Of a stretch of 64,000 bases of DNA, positions 19,374-29,791 are shown piece after piece. The stretch spans positions 1,125,025 to 1,189,024 of the forward strand of contig NZ_SEUI01000001.1 in assembly GCF_008370255.1 (NCBI RefSeq). The letters are read 5' to 3'. Position 1 is the stretch's first letter. Every line of letters begins with the position of its first letter. A program made the translations under genes and the position numbers. A model generated the notes under the pieces. That model made no database searches and had not been told where the DNA came from. It was given only the letters and a program-made list of their open reading frames with translations. The stretch is from Pseudoalteromonas sp. FUC4 (GTDB taxonomy: Bacteria; Pseudomonadota; Gammaproteobacteria; Enterobacterales; Alteromonadaceae).

Positions 19374-20588
19374 ATGCCTACAAGCTCTCCTAGGTCACAA
19401 CACGTTTTAGTGCTAAATAGCGGCAGCTCTAGCTTAAAGTTCGCCATTATAGATTCAAATAATGGTCACGAGGTTACCTCTGGTTTGGCTGAGCGCTTAG
19501 GAAGCGAAGCCCCTTCAATAAAATATAAATATAATGGGACTAAGACCGCTATTAATTTGAAAGCTAACGAAGCTCACGCTGAAGCAATCAATACCCTAGT
19601 GGCATTAATTAAATCACATAAATTAGATGAGCATTTAATAGCAGTAGGTCACCGTGTTGTTCACGGTGGTGAACATTTTATACAATCAATACTTATCGAC
19701 GAAGATGTTATTTTGGGAATTACACAAGCTGCTACACTTGCTCCACTGCACGGGCATGCTAATTTATTAGGCATTTCATCTGCAAAAGAATCTTTTAAAG
19801 GATTACCCCAAGTCGCGGTATTTGACACCGCGTTTCATCAAACTATGGATGAAGTCGCTTATCTATATGCCCTTCCTTATAAGTTATATACCGAGTTTGG
19901 CGTAAGGCGTTATGGTTTTCATGGTACAAGCCACTGCTATGTTGCAGATCAAGCCGCTCAGCTATTAAATCAATCCCTTGAAGAAAGTAATTTTATTAGT
20001 GCTCATTTAGGTAATGGCTGCTCTGTATGTGCAATAAAAAGCGGTAAAAGTGTTGATACAAGTATGGGCTTAACTCCCCTTGCAGGCTTAATTATGGGTA
20101 TGCGCAGTGGTGATATCGATCCCGGTTTATTTAACTTTTTAACTACACAACTAAACTATAGCGCTCAGCAAATTGACGATTTACTAAATCAAGAAAGCGG
20201 TTTACTGGGCATAAGTGGGCTTTCTAACGATTGCCGTACAATTGAAGAGGCTTCGCTTTCTGGGAATCAAAGAGCAACTCTAGCAATCGATATGTTTTGC
20301 TATCGGCTTGCCAAACAAATTGCAGCCTACATGGTGCCATTACAGCGCCTAGACGCTGTAATTTTTACTGGCGGTATTGGCGAAAATTCAAATCTTATTC
20401 GTAAAAAAGTAATCTCTCAACTTGCCTTTTTAAACATTGATTGCGATGAGGAAGCTAACCTTAAAGCCCGATTTGGACAACAAGGGATTATTAGCATTAA
20501 AAAAACAAAAATTAAAGTTATCGTTATACCTACAAACGAAGAGTGGGTAATAGCAAACGATGCCGCAAGCATAGTAAAGGAACTTTAA
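19374..20588 (+). CDS. ackA: Acetate kinase
   Basis: 404 residues. ASKHA-fold kinase interconverting acetate plus ATP with acetyl phosphate. Seen: [15 protein letters not shown] at the N-terminus, [40 protein letters not shown], and FTGGIGENS. The start at 19374 has GGAA about 9 bases upstream; in-frame TTG/ATG codons at 19353 and 19359 would add a few non-conserved residues. It is followed at once by pta. Confidence 0.96.
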   Translation: MPTSSPRSQHVLVLNSGSSSLKFAIIDSNNGHEVTSGLAERLGSEAPSIKYKYNGTKTAINLKANEAHAEAINTLVALIKSHKLDEHLIAVGHRVVHGGEHFIQSILIDEDVILGITQAATLAPLHGHANLLGISSAKESFKGLPQVAVFDTAFHQTMDEVAYLYALPYKLYTEFGVRRYGFHGTSHCYVADQAAQLLNQSLEESNFISAHLGNGCSVCAIKSGKSVDTSMGLTPLAGLIMGMRSGDIDPGLFNFLTTQLNYSAQQIDDLLNQESGLLGISGLSNDCRTIEEASLSGNQRATLAIDMFCYRLAKQIAAYMVPLQRLDAVIFTGGIGENSNLIRKKVISQLAFLNIDCDEEANLKARFGQQGIISIKKTKIKVIVIPTNEEWVIANDAASIVKEL

Positions 20589-20590
20589 TT

Positions 20591-22750
20591 ATGGCACGTC
20601 GTATTATGTTGATTCCTGTATCTACCGGTGTGGGTTTAACGTCTGTATCGGTTGGTTTAGTGCGTGCACTTGAACAAAAAACAGTTAAAGTTAACTTTTT
20701 CAAACCCATCGCTCAGCCTCGTTCAGGCGAAACAGGTCCTGAAAAATCAACACAAATAGTTACTCAAGGCTCACCTATTAATCCACCTCTGCCTTTTGCG
20801 CTTGATTATGCTGAGCAAATGATTGCTGACGGTAAAGGTGATGACCTACTAGAGGAAATTGTTGAACGTTTTGAGAGTAAAATTAACGATGATGAAGTCG
20901 CTATTATTGAAGGTATGGTAACCACTCGTCGCCAACCTTATGCTGGACGTGTGAACCGCGAAATTGCACAAACGCTCGGCGCTGAAATTGTATTTGTACT
21001 TACCCCTGGTAATTACACCATTACACAAATAGAAGACCGCCTTGAAATTGCAGCAGGTAACCATGGCGGCATTGATCATCCTCATGTACTGGGTTGTATT
21101 TTTAATAAAGTAAATGCGCCACTTGATGAAGAAGGCCGTGCACGCGCCGATTTAGTCGATGCTTACAAACCTGAAGAGCTTGAAAACGAATTAAATCGTT
21201 TAGCGTCTTTACCTATTTTTAAAAAAAATCCGTTTATGTTGCTTGGCGCAATTCCGTGGGATTTTGACTTAGTAGCGCCACGTGTAAAAGACTTAAGCGC
21301 GTATTTAAAAGCAACAATAATTAACGAAGGCGATATGCTTCATCGTCGTCTGCGCCGTATTACTTTTTGTGCGCGTACGGTATCAAACATTTTAAACTAC
21401 TTTACGCCAGGCACTTTATTAGTAACACCGGGCGATCGCTCAGACATACTTGTTGCAGCATGCCTATCTGCAATGAATGGCACTAAACTTGGCGCTATAT
21501 TGTTAACCGGAGGGTATGAGCCAGAGCCACGTATTATGGCCTTGTGTGAGCAAGCCATGCAAACCGGTTTACCAATACTCGCAACCGATGCCGACACATG
21601 GCGTACATCACTGTTACTGCATAACTTTAATATGGAAGTACCAAATGATGATGACCAACGCATTGAAAAAGTAAAAGATCACAATGCAGAACATATCAAT
21701 TCAAGCTGGCTCGATACTCTAGCTCAAAGTGTAGGCAAAACGCGTAAGTTATCACCACCTGCATTTCGTTATTTATTAACCGATAAAGCACGTAAAGCAG
21801 GTAAAACCGTAGTATTACCAGAAGGGAATGAACCTCGCACTATAAAAGCAGCGGCTATTTGCGGACAACGCGGAATTGCTAAAACTATACTATTAGGCGA
21901 TCGCGAAGAAATAATGCGTATTGCCAAGCAACAAGGTATTGAGCTAAACGAACATGTAAGTATTATTGAGCCAAAAAGTATCATTAATGATTATATTGCT
22001 CCTATGGTCGAAATTCGTAAAAGCAAAGGCCTAACTGCTGTAGTAGCACAAGAGCAACTGCAAGATAATGTTGTGCTTGGTACAAAGATGCTTCAAGAAG
22101 GTAAAGTAGATGGTTTGGTATCGGGCGCAGTAAACACCACCGCCAATACAATTCGTCCTTCACTTCAGTTAATTAAAACAGCACCAGGATCATCGTTAGT
22201 ATCATCCGTATTTTTTATGCTGCTTCCAGATCAAGTATTAGTTTACGGTGACTGTGCTATAAACCCAGATCCTAATGCTGAACAACTTGCAGATATAGCC
22301 ATTCAATCTGCCGATTCTGCTTCCGCATTTGGCATAGAGCCACGAATAGCAATGATCAGCTATAGTACGGGTACCTCGGGTACGGGTGCCGATGTTGAAA
22401 AAGTACGTGAGGCGACAAAAATTGCGCAGCAAAAACGCCCTGATTTAATTATCGACGGCCCACTACAATACGATGCCGCTATAATGGAAAATGTAGCACT
22501 TAAAAAAGCACCTAACAGCCCTGTAGCTGGTAAAGCGACTGTATTTATATTCCCAGATTTAAATACAGGTAATACAACATATAAAGCAGTAAAACGCAGT
22601 GCCGACTTAATAAGTATCGGCCCTATGCTTCAAGGTATGCGCAAACCCGTAAACGACTTGAGCCGTGGTGCATTGGTCGATGATATTGTGTATACAATCG
22701 CCTTAACTGCAATTCAGGCAGCCCAAGCAGAAGCGCTAATAGCACATTAA
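20591..22750 (+). CDS. pta: Phosphate acetyltransferase (long form)
   Basis: 719 residues, the three-domain form: an N-terminal CobB-like P-loop-type domain ([15 protein letters not shown]), a DRTGG domain (about 225-345, [14 protein letters not shown]), and the C-terminal catalytic PTA_PTB domain (from about 390, [15 protein letters not shown] ... [16 protein letters not shown]). It converts acetyl-CoA and phosphate to acetyl phosphate. AAGGA lies 9 bases before the start, which is 2 bases after the ackA stop. The ackA-pta pair sets acetyl-phosphate level and overflow metabolism. Confidence 0.96.
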   Translation: MARRIMLIPVSTGVGLTSVSVGLVRALEQKTVKVNFFKPIAQPRSGETGPEKSTQIVTQGSPINPPLPFALDYAEQMIADGKGDDLLEEIVERFESKINDDEVAIIEGMVTTRRQPYAGRVNREIAQTLGAEIVFVLTPGNYTITQIEDRLEIAAGNHGGIDHPHVLGCIFNKVNAPLDEEGRARADLVDAYKPEELENELNRLASLPIFKKNPFMLLGAIPWDFDLVAPRVKDLSAYLKATIINEGDMLHRRLRRITFCARTVSNILNYFTPGTLLVTPGDRSDILVAACLSAMNGTKLGAILLTGGYEPEPRIMALCEQAMQTGLPILATDADTWRTSLLLHNFNMEVPNDDDQRIEKVKDHNAEHINSSWLDTLAQSVGKTRKLSPPAFRYLLTDKARKAGKTVVLPEGNEPRTIKAAAICGQRGIAKTILLGDREEIMRIAKQQGIELNEHVSIIEPKSIINDYIAPMVEIRKSKGLTAVVAQEQLQDNVVLGTKMLQEGKVDGLVSGAVNTTANTIRPSLQLIKTAPGSSLVSSVFFMLLPDQVLVYGDCAINPDPNAEQLADIAIQSADSASAFGIEPRIAMISYSTGTSGTGADVEKVREATKIAQQKRPDLIIDGPLQYDAAIMENVALKKAPNSPVAGKATVFIFPDLNTGNTTYKAVKRSADLISIGPMLQGMRKPVNDLSRGALVDDIVYTIALTAIQAAQAEALIAH

Positions 22751-22833
22751 ACACAACGTGTGCTTTTTATAGCCTAGCTATTATTTATTTAATAATTAAG
22801 TAGTTAGGCTATTTATACCCTGCAACCCCCACA

Positions 22834-22863
22834 CTTATCCACAGAAATTGTGGGTAAGTTTTT
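22834..22863 (+). terminator. Intrinsic terminator of ackA-pta
   Basis: CTTATCCACA - GAAAT - TGTGGGTAAG pairs over ten bases with one G-U, followed by five T. It contains a sequence identical to a DnaA box, which I take as coincidence. Confidence 0.7.
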
Positions 22864-22977
22864 AATCTCTATTAAAATCGATTTACTAACGCTTATTTTA
22901 GTCGCTGTTACACCTTTAATTTAAAGCCAATAATCTATACTATAAAGCTATTAATAATGCTGTATCGCAGGCGTTTA

Positions 22978-23364
22978 ATGTCAAAACAAACATTACTATT
23001 ACACAGCACAGTTTTATCTATACACAGTTTAGATGTAGACGCCGACATACCTGCGGCACTCCTAAAGCTTCCTTTATTTTTTATATCTAAAACTCATGAT
23101 GAACTATCCATTGTTTGCCCTAGTAGCTTTGAAATACACTCCCTAGATACCGAGTCTGATTGGCAAGCACTTGAAGTAGTAGGCCCACTTGGCTTTTCGT
23201 TAACGGGAATAATGGCCAATATATCGGGGGTATTAGCGCGTGCTAAAATTTCTATTTTTTCAATCTCAACCTACGATACCGATTATATATTAGTAAAAAA
23301 ACAAACGGCGTCACAAGCGCTTACTGCATTAAAAAAAGAGGGTTACAACGTGGTGGCCCAATAG
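22978..23364 (+). CDS. ACT-domain protein (COG3603-like)
   Basis: 128 residues. The C-terminal half carries an ACT fold: VVGPLGFSLTGIMANISGVLARAKISIFSISTYDTDYILVK is the standard ligand-sensing beta-alpha-beta core, and the protein resembles the COG3603 amino-acid-sensor-like group. Ligand unknown; probably an amino acid. The start at 22978 is favoured because GGCG lies just upstream and the product begins as in relatives; 22957 would add seven residues. The degenerate EIIA-like gene starts 3 bases after its stop, so they are cotranscribed. Confidence 0.75.
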   Translation: MSKQTLLLHSTVLSIHSLDVDADIPAALLKLPLFFISKTHDELSIVCPSSFEIHSLDTESDWQALEVVGPLGFSLTGIMANISGVLARAKISIFSISTYDTDYILVKKQTASQALTALKKEGYNVVAQ

Positions 23365-23367
23365 CAT

Positions 23368-23865
23368 ATGAAAGCACAAACAATAGAATATTTAGCACTG
23401 AATAAAACACCTCGTAATGCCATTCTTATTACAAGCCCATTTACAGGTAAAGTAATGTCGCTTAAAGAACATCCCGAACCTATTTTTAGGTTTGGTATTC
23501 TCGGTCCTGGTATTACTGTAAAGCTCAGTAGTCACAAAATTTTAGCGCCGTTTGATGGCACGTTATTACAAGTAAAAAACGCAGGTACTGAGTTTATTTT
23601 ACAAGCTAAAAATGGCTTAAAAGTTTTAATCAACCTAACTATTACCGGTTCGCAATCAATTACGCACACACACATAGCACAATTAAACGGCAGTGAAATA
23701 AGTAAAGGCCAGCGCCTCGCTTATTTTGATTTACGCGAACTAGAAACGCCCATGCTTGCCAGTTTAATTTTACTTAACGGCCATAACCTCGGCACATTTC
23801 ATTACTCACATTCGCATGTAAATGCGGATGTAGATACATTATTAACTATTATTAAGAAGAACTAA
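23368..23865 (+). CDS. Degenerate EIIA-Glc-like protein lacking catalytic histidines
   Basis: 165 residues. It follows the beta-sandwich of the PTS glucose-specific IIA protein (Crr): SPFTGKVMSLKEHPEPIF, GPGITVKLSSHKILAPFDGTL, KGQRLAYFDLREL. By hand alignment, the phospho-accepting histidine (Crr H90, in VHFGID) is replaced by N89 (LINLTI), and the helper histidine (Crr H75) by T74. It therefore should not carry phosphate. A regulatory or ligand-binding role is possible, but nothing in the sequence proves it. Cotranscribed with the ACT-domain gene and probably with yffB and dapE. Confidence 0.75.
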   Translation: MKAQTIEYLALNKTPRNAILITSPFTGKVMSLKEHPEPIFRFGILGPGITVKLSSHKILAPFDGTLLQVKNAGTEFILQAKNGLKVLINLTITGSQSITHTHIAQLNGSEISKGQRLAYFDLRELETPMLASLILLNGHNLGTFHYSHSHVNADVDTLLTIIKKN

Positions 23866-23869
23866 ATTT

Positions 23870-24217
23870 ATGATCACTCTATACGGTATTAGCAATTGCG
23901 ACACGATCAAAAAAGCAAAAAAATACTTAGCCGACAACAACATCGAATTTACTTTTCATGATTACCGCAAAGATGGCGTAAATGAGCAAATGGTAAGTGA
24001 TTTTGCAGATATACTCGATTGGGAACAGCTTGTTAATAAACGTGGCACAACTTATCGCGCACTAACTGATGAGCAAAAACAGAGCTTGACTAAAGAAAGT
24101 GCTATCCCATTGTTAGTTGAACAACCTGCAATGATCAAACGCCCAGTACTTGTTAACAATGGCAGTTACCATTTAGGTTTTAAAGCAGCTCAATACGATG
24201 AGATATTTAAATCATGA
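23870..24217 (+). CDS. yffB: ArsC/Spx-family protein YffB
   Basis: 115 residues. Thioredoxin-fold ArsC-like protein with one N-terminal cysteine, C10 in [12 protein letters not shown], and the family signature KRPVLVNNG near the end. E. coli YffB has been reported as a glutathione-dependent thiol reductase-like protein; it is not expected to be a true arsenate reductase. It sits directly before dapE with a 4-base overlap, exactly as in E. coli. Confidence 0.88.
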   Translation: MITLYGISNCDTIKKAKKYLADNNIEFTFHDYRKDGVNEQMVSDFADILDWEQLVNKRGTTYRALTDEQKQSLTKESAIPLLVEQPAMIKRPVLVNNGSYHLGFKAAQYDEIFKS

Positions 24218-25344
24218 AAGATGATGTAATTGCACTCGCTCAAGCACTAATACAACGTGAGTCAGTAACGCCCGAGGATGCTGGCTGCCAACAGATGATG
24301 AACGATCGCCTGGCTGCGGTTGGTTTTAATATTGAGTCATTATTTTTTACCGACACATTAAATACATGGGCTCGAAAAGGCACACAATCACCGCACTTTT
24401 GTTTTGCAGGCCACACTGATGTTGTGCCAACAGGCCCACAGAAAAATTGGCAACGCCCGCCGTTTTCAGGATTAATAAAAGACGGTTTATTACATGGGCG
24501 CGGAGCTGCCGATATGAAAGGCTCGTTAGCTGCAATGCTTGTTGCAACCGAGCGGTTTGTTACTAAACATCCAGATCATAAAGGCTCAATTTCATTTTTA
24601 ATTACCTCCGACGAAGAAGGCCCGTTTATAAACGGGACTACCCGTGTAATTGATACGCTAGAGGCGCGCGGTGAAAAAATTGATATGTGCCTAGTAGGCG
24701 AGCCTTCATCACGAGATGTATTAGGTGATGTTGTTAAAAATGGCCGCAGAGGTTCACTTACCGCTTTTTTAACTGTTAAGGGTGTACAAGGGCATGTCGC
24801 CTATCCACATTTAGCACAAAACCCAATTCACCTAGCAACCCCTGCCCTTACTGAGCTTAGCCAAACGGTGTGGGATAACGGAAATGAATACTTCCCTGCT
24901 ACCAGCTTTCAGATTTCAAATATTAATGGCGGCACAGGTGCAGGTAATGTGATCCCGGGTGAGCTAGAAGTACAATTTAACTTTAGATTTAGCACGCAAG
25001 TAACACATGAACAATTACAACAACGTGTAAATGACATACTACAAAAGCATAACTTAAATTATGAATTAAGCTGGATAGTAAATGGCTTGCCTTTTATTAC
25101 CGAGCACGGCCCACTTGTTGATGCCACAGTAAAAGCGATTAAATCAGTAACTGGTTTAACTACGAATCTTGAAACCACCGGCGGTACTTCTGACGGTCGC
25201 TTTATTGCACAAACAGGTGCTAAAGTAATTGAACTTGGCCCACGTAACGAAACAATTCATAAAGTAGATGAATGCGTAAGTACCGATGATTTGATAGCCC
25301 TTACCGACATTTACGAGCAAATACTAGAGCAACTTTTAGCATAA
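24214..25344 (+). CDS. dapE: Succinyl-diaminopimelate desuccinylase
   Basis: 376 residues. Two-metal M20 peptidase-fold enzyme of lysine and meso-diaminopimelate synthesis, cleaving N-succinyl-LL-DAP. Metal and catalytic residues visible: H67 (AGHTDVVP), D100 (GAADMKGS), E134/E135 (SDEEGP), E163 (GEPSS), and the last histidine in NETIHKVDE. Start overlaps yffB (ATGA). Its stop overlaps the next ATG by one base, so the M15 peptidase gene is coupled. Confidence 0.96.
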   Translation: MKDDVIALAQALIQRESVTPEDAGCQQMMNDRLAAVGFNIESLFFTDTLNTWARKGTQSPHFCFAGHTDVVPTGPQKNWQRPPFSGLIKDGLLHGRGAADMKGSLAAMLVATERFVTKHPDHKGSISFLITSDEEGPFINGTTRVIDTLEARGEKIDMCLVGEPSSRDVLGDVVKNGRRGSLTAFLTVKGVQGHVAYPHLAQNPIHLATPALTELSQTVWDNGNEYFPATSFQISNINGGTGAGNVIPGELEVQFNFRFSTQVTHEQLQQRVNDILQKHNLNYELSWIVNGLPFITEHGPLVDATVKAIKSVTGLTTNLETTGGTSDGRFIAQTGAKVIELGPRNETIHKVDECVSTDDLIALTDIYEQILEQLLA

Positions 25345-26033
25345 TGGATGTAACTAAACCAACATCAATAATGTGTATCACAGGGCAAAGTGATACACAT
25401 TTAACTGATATACAAAATCATCGCTTGCACAACGCTATAATTAGCGACTTTTTAGCACTACAAAGTGCAGCTCAAAAAGCGGGATTTGAGCTTACTATTG
25501 CCTCAAGCTTTCGCGACTTTGAACGCCAGTCAATTATTTGGAATAATAAGTTTTTAGGTATTCGACCTGTTTATAATAAACAGCAAAAGGTTGTAGATTT
25601 AACTAAATTAAATGATGTAGATAAATGCATAGCAATAATGCTCTACTCTGCACTACCTGGCGCAAGCAGACACCATTTAGGCACTGACTTAGATGTGTTT
25701 GACAAAGCTGCGGTGAGTGATGATTATAAGCTACAGCTAACACCTGAAGAATACCTGCAAGGTGGCCCGTTTGCATCTCTAAGTAATTGGCTTGATACTA
25801 ACTTAGTTAAATTTGGTTTTTATCGCCCTTACCAGCACGATTTAGGTGGCGTAGCGCCTGAGCTTTGGCATATAAGCCATATTAAGCAATCACAATTATT
25901 AGTGAATAAGCTTAGCGAGCAAATACTTTTTGAATGCATAAAAAACAGTGAACTACAGGGTAAGCAGGCAATACTTGATAACTTACCTGCTATTTATAAA
26001 CGCTTTGTAACAAACGTGAGCCCGCCCACCTAA
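25344..26033 (+). CDS. M15 family D-Ala-D-Ala carboxypeptidase-like protein
   Basis: 229 residues. VanY/DacY-type zinc peptidase (M15B): SRHHLGTDLDVFD is the SxHxxGxxxD zinc motif and PELWHISH the second motif with Glu and His. The N-terminal part carries ASSFRDFERQ, also typical. No signal peptide is evident, so it may act in the cytoplasm on recycled muropeptides, or be exported by another route. Coupling to dapE (one-base overlap) places it in a cell-wall precursor context. Confidence 0.82.
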   Translation: MDVTKPTSIMCITGQSDTHLTDIQNHRLHNAIISDFLALQSAAQKAGFELTIASSFRDFERQSIIWNNKFLGIRPVYNKQQKVVDLTKLNDVDKCIAIMLYSALPGASRHHLGTDLDVFDKAAVSDDYKLQLTPEEYLQGGPFASLSNWLDTNLVKFGFYRPYQHDLGGVAPELWHISHIKQSQLLVNKLSEQILFECIKNSELQGKQAILDNLPAIYKRFVTNVSPPT

Positions 26034-26059
26034 AAGAAGGTTAGGTTAAGCCTTCTTTT
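26032..26059. terminator. Bidirectional intrinsic terminator
   Basis: AAAAGAAGG - TTAGGTTAAG - CCTTCTTTT between two convergent stop codons. Confidence 0.75.
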
Positions 26060-26915
26060 TATTTAAAATAAACACCAGCACAGCTCCTAATATTAAGGAG
26101 CTTGCTACTATAAACTCCACTGTTACCTGCTCTGATAAAAACAAAACACCAGCAATGGCGGCAAGTACCGGCACACAAAGTTGCACAACCGCTGCTTGGG
26201 TACTTTTAAGCAATGGCATTGCTACATACCAAACACTATAACCAACTCCAGACGCTATTGCCCCCGAGGCACACGCAAGTAACACCCCTTCAATACTCAT
26301 ATTTTTTAAATAACTCATACCAACAAGTAATAAAACAGGGATAGCAACTAAGCTTCTTATAAAGTTAAACCCAGTAGTACGCAGTGGCGATACGCACACT
26401 TTACCGCGAATACTGTAAATACCCCATGCCACACCACTGAGTGCCATAAGTGATGCACCTAATAATGAAGGCACCGCTGCAGATGGCAGCATTAAATATA
26501 CAAAACCAGATAACGCCACTATAAATGCACACCACTGAAGTACGCTTAATTGCTCTTTTTGATAAATACCCCAGCCAATCATAGTAAGCTGCACAGCAGA
26601 AAATAAAATTAGTGCACCGGTACCGGTATCTAGCTCTACGTAGGCAATCGAAAAACAAAGCGCGTAAACAAGCAGGCTAATACTGCTTCGCCAGCTTCCC
26701 CTGTCACTTAAAATAGCTGGATTGAATGTGCCTTTACGTTTTAAATTATGGGTATAAATTGCCATTATAATGCCCAAACATGCAGCCCCGCTCAGCAAGC
26801 GAATAACAGTAAAGTTCCAAGCATCTATATAGCCCTCGGCTAAGGCCATTCTGCAAAAAAGAGAATTTGCGGCAAACGCAATTAAAGCAATGATTGTGTA
26901 CAACGTAGCTTTCAA
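26046..26915 (-). CDS. EamA/DMT-superfamily transporter
   Basis: 289 residues with ten predicted membrane helices in two repeated halves of five. N-terminal IIALIAFAANSLFCRMAL and the second half ASGVGYSVWYVAMPLL are typical of EamA drug/metabolite exporters. Substrate not predictable. Its stop lies within the terminator hairpin. A single gene, unconnected in function to its neighbours as far as I can see. Confidence 0.82.
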   Translation of the reverse strand: MKATLYTIIALIAFAANSLFCRMALAEGYIDAWNFTVIRLLSGAACLGIIMAIYTHNLKRKGTFNPAILSDRGSWRSSISLLVYALCFSIAYVELDTGTGALILFSAVQLTMIGWGIYQKEQLSVLQWCAFIVALSGFVYLMLPSAAVPSLLGASLMALSGVAWGIYSIRGKVCVSPLRTTGFNFIRSLVAIPVLLLVGMSYLKNMSIEGVLLACASGAIASGVGYSVWYVAMPLLKSTQAAVVQLCVPVLAAIAGVLFLSEQVTVEFIVASSLILGAVLVFILNKKKA

Positions 26916-27305
26916 AAAAATTCCTTAGCAATAAAAGCGAATTACAGCGTTATTTTAATTAACTAATTAACCTACTAGGCTCAAAACATTGTCATAAGCG
27001 CCTATAAAACCGCTTACTGAGCAGCACATTTAAACAGGATTAGTATAACTGTGCAAAGAGAGTATTTAGTTTTAATAAATTAGATCATTTACGCTTTAGA
27101 GATCATTATATTTAACAAGACCAATAAAGTACCTTAAGCATTTCATTATTGTTACTCAACAAGAAAAATTCACACTTTGTTCACCAATCTCATCTTATAT
27201 TTGTCTGCTAACAGTCAGTATTACTCTACGATTTTTTACAATATTTCACACATTTAGCCAAAAATAGTATGTTAATGTATGCAAGTAAATTAAGAGGAGT
27301 GCGCA
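26916..27305. other. 390-base intergenic region before the lipoprotein operon
   Basis: AT-rich, no ORF with a ribosome site and no strong hairpin. It must contain the divergent promoters of the EamA gene and of the lpoB operon; no single -35/-10 pair stands out. GAGGAG at 27293-27298 is the ribosome site of the next gene. Confidence 0.4.
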
Positions 27306-28670
27306 GTGCGCCTAAGTATAATTTTAAGCTTTTGTTGGATTTTAAGTGGATGTAGCACAATGGGCTTTAATGACCTATTTAATGACTATGCCACGCAAAT
27401 GACACCAATAAGAAATGCGATCGAGAAAAATAATATCGAAGAAGCGCAATCTCTTATTGCTAATAATAGCACTCTGCACAGCAGCTACTTACTCAACCAA
27501 CTTGAGCAAGCTCGTTTAAACGACTTAGCTAACACACCAGATGATGCGCAAAGCAGATTTGAGAACGTGTATACGCGAATGCAAAAAAAGCGTGAAGCCG
27601 CAAAAATACAGGTAAGTGCTGGCCTTGAACAAAGTAACGCTTTATTTACCAACGACTCAGCAATAACTTATGTGCCACCCGCTTACGAAATGAGCATGCT
27701 TCATAGCTATAAAGCACTTAACTACGTGTATAAAAATGATATTGAAGGCGCATTGGTAGAAATTCGCCGAGCTAATAAAGTACAAGTTGATGCGCTTAGC
27801 GAGAATGAAGCAGAAGTAGACTCAACCGTTAAAGAAGCTCAGCAACATTATCCGAGCATGAGCAATGTAACCAGAGACATAAAAAATGGCTTTCAAAATG
27901 CCTACACATTTTACTTATCTGCTTTGCTTTACCAAAGTGATAAACAATACGACGACGCCTATATCGATTATAAAAAAGCATTGGCTATACAACCTAACAA
28001 TATTTATTTACAGCAAGATGTAATGCGCCTTGCTAAAAAACAAGGGTTTGACCAAGACTTAAATGAATTTAAAAAACGCTTTGGCGATACGTCCACTATT
28101 TCTTCATCACAAGGCGAAGTAATTGTTTTATTTGAACAAGGATTAGTACCAAAACAAGATGAATTTAAACTGCGCTTGCCAATTTATTCATCACGTGGCG
28201 ATGCACGCTTTTACAGCTTGGCGATGCCGGTATATAAGGATAATGCCTATGTGCGCCGCCTTAACAATATAAATATAGATGCACAAAGCTTGGCGCTTAG
28301 CCCACTGGTACACATTGAAGCACTTGCAGCTAAAACGTTAGAAGATCAAATACCTGCAAAAGTCGCTCGCCAAGTACTTAGATTAGTAGCTAAAGAGAAA
28401 GTGCGGGCAGAGCTTGCTCGCAGTGCCGGTGATGTAGGTAACATACTTGCTAATATTTATAATTTGGCGTCTGAGCAAGCTGATACACGCAGCTGGCTTA
28501 CACTTCCAAATCAAATAAGTGTCGCAAGGCAAAGCCTAAATACAGGTGAGCACTCTGTGCATATAGGCACACAAGCACCTATAAATTTTACCATTAGTAA
28601 GCAAGGGTTAACGTTAATTTACTTAACCTCTATTAATAACTACTTTAATTACCACGTAGTTCAACTTTAG
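27306..28670 (+). CDS. COG3014-type lipoprotein with TPR-like helices
   Basis: 454 residues. GTG start at 27306, supported by GAGGAG 7 bases upstream. Lipobox WILSGCS. A helical middle region includes TPR-like units (ALVEIRRANKVQ; YDDAYIDYKKALAIQPNNIYLQ). Homologues are usually seen next to ycfL and lpoB, which is the case here. Probably an outer-membrane-attached periplasmic protein with a role in cell-wall synthesis, inferred only from its neighbours. Confidence 0.75.
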   Translation: MRLSIILSFCWILSGCSTMGFNDLFNDYATQMTPIRNAIEKNNIEEAQSLIANNSTLHSSYLLNQLEQARLNDLANTPDDAQSRFENVYTRMQKKREAAKIQVSAGLEQSNALFTNDSAITYVPPAYEMSMLHSYKALNYVYKNDIEGALVEIRRANKVQVDALSENEAEVDSTVKEAQQHYPSMSNVTRDIKNGFQNAYTFYLSALLYQSDKQYDDAYIDYKKALAIQPNNIYLQQDVMRLAKKQGFDQDLNEFKKRFGDTSTISSSQGEVIVLFEQGLVPKQDEFKLRLPIYSSRGDARFYSLAMPVYKDNAYVRRLNNINIDAQSLALSPLVHIEALAAKTLEDQIPAKVARQVLRLVAKEKVRAELARSAGDVGNILANIYNLASEQADTRSWLTLPNQISVARQSLNTGEHSVHIGTQAPINFTISKQGLTLIYLTSINNYFNYHVVQL

Positions 28671-28678
28671 GAGCCACC

Positions 28679-29104
28679 ATGAAATACATAGCGCCATTAT
28701 TAGCAGTTTTAATGCTCAGTGCATGTTCCAGCAAACCGGTTACATCGGGTATTTCTGTTGAACAAAATAAAAACCAGTTTAATGAACAATTACGTGTAGA
28801 TAACCCAGAGCTTGGTAAAAAGCTGGCCATTACTGATGTTAAAACACGTCAAACCAACCAGTTAACCGATGTAGTAGTGACACTTTCGAGCCAGTATAAA
28901 AAATCACAGTATTTGCAGTATCAATTTAATTGGTTTGATAAAGACGGCTTTGTTATTAAAGGCAACCATTCACCTTGGCAAGCACTCACCTTATTCGGTT
29001 TTGCAAAAACACAATTACCGGGCTTAGCACCGAGCTCTGATGCGGTTACCTTTTCTTTAGCAGTTAGAGAAGTGTCTACCGAATCACAAGAATTTAAAGA
29101 TTAA
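28679..29104 (+). CDS. ycfL: YcfL-family lipoprotein (DUF1425)
   Basis: 141 residues with lipobox LMLSACSS. The body (LAITDVKTRQTNQLTDVVVTLSS ... YQFNWFDKDGFVI) is a small beta-sandwich typical of YcfL. Function unknown. An AGGAG lies just before the start, 9 bases after the previous stop; lpoB follows 11 bases later, as in E. coli. Confidence 0.85.
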   Translation: MKYIAPLLAVLMLSACSSKPVTSGISVEQNKNQFNEQLRVDNPELGKKLAITDVKTRQTNQLTDVVVTLSSQYKKSQYLQYQFNWFDKDGFVIKGNHSPWQALTLFGFAKTQLPGLAPSSDAVTFSLAVREVSTESQEFKD

Positions 29105-29115
29105 AGGAAACAACC

Positions 29116-29736
29116 ATGATCATCAGTAATAAATTTAAAACAGCATCAACTTACGCTTTAGTTGGCCTGAGCGCTTTAGTATTAAGTGGCTGTGCTAATA
29201 AAGCCGTAGTAAGTTATGGCGATGCACAAGCAGTGGAAACAACAGATATTAATTTTGGCTCTACCGACTTACAAAAAGTAGCGAGTCAAATGACCGATTC
29301 ATTACTCAGCTCACCCGTTGTTGGCACAATGACTGCCAATAAACGCCCTGTAGTATTTGTTGAACGTATTAAAAACAAAACTAGTGAGCACATTGATACT
29401 GAATCAATCACCGATTCAATCTCAACGCAAATGCTACGCAGTGGTAAGTTCCGTTTTGTAGATATGACGCGTGTTGAGTCAGTACGTGAGCAATTAACAT
29501 TTCAAAACGAAGATGCCCTTGTTAACCCTGCAACAGCCGTTGCATTTGGTAAACAAATTGGCGCGCAATATATGTTATACGGAAATTTATCGAGCATAGT
29601 TAAATCAAATGCCGACAAATCAGACGTATACTATAAATTTACGATGCGTTTAATGGATATGGAAAGCGGCCTAGTTGAATGGGCAGACGAAACTGAAATT
29701 CGTAAAACTAAAGAAAAATCGACATTTGGTTGGTAG
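29116..29736 (+). CDS. lpoB: Penicillin-binding protein activator LpoB
   Basis: 206 residues. Outer-membrane lipoprotein that reaches through the peptidoglycan to stimulate PBP1B. Lipobox LVLSGCANK, a short linker, then the LpoB fold (PVVFVERIKNKTSEHIDT, FRFVDMTRVESVREQL, GKQIGAQYMLYGNLSS). The linker is short compared with E. coli LpoB. AAAGGAA precedes the start. Second last gene of the four-gene operon. Confidence 0.88.
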   Translation: MIISNKFKTASTYALVGLSALVLSGCANKAVVSYGDAQAVETTDINFGSTDLQKVASQMTDSLLSSPVVGTMTANKRPVVFVERIKNKTSEHIDTESITDSISTQMLRSGKFRFVDMTRVESVREQLTFQNEDALVNPATAVAFGKQIGAQYMLYGNLSSIVKSNADKSDVYYKFTMRLMDMESGLVEWADETEIRKTKEKSTFGW

Positions 29737-29791
29737 TTACTAAGCCTTTACGGGCTAACAAGCCCGTACTTGCTACCAATAGGAGATTATT

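Noticed and set aside
22834..22859. Perfect DnaA-box sequence TTATCCACA and a near-box in inverted orientation
   Set aside because: It forms the stem of a good terminator downstream of ackA-pta, and there are no dnaA, gidA or AT-rich unwinding clusters around it.
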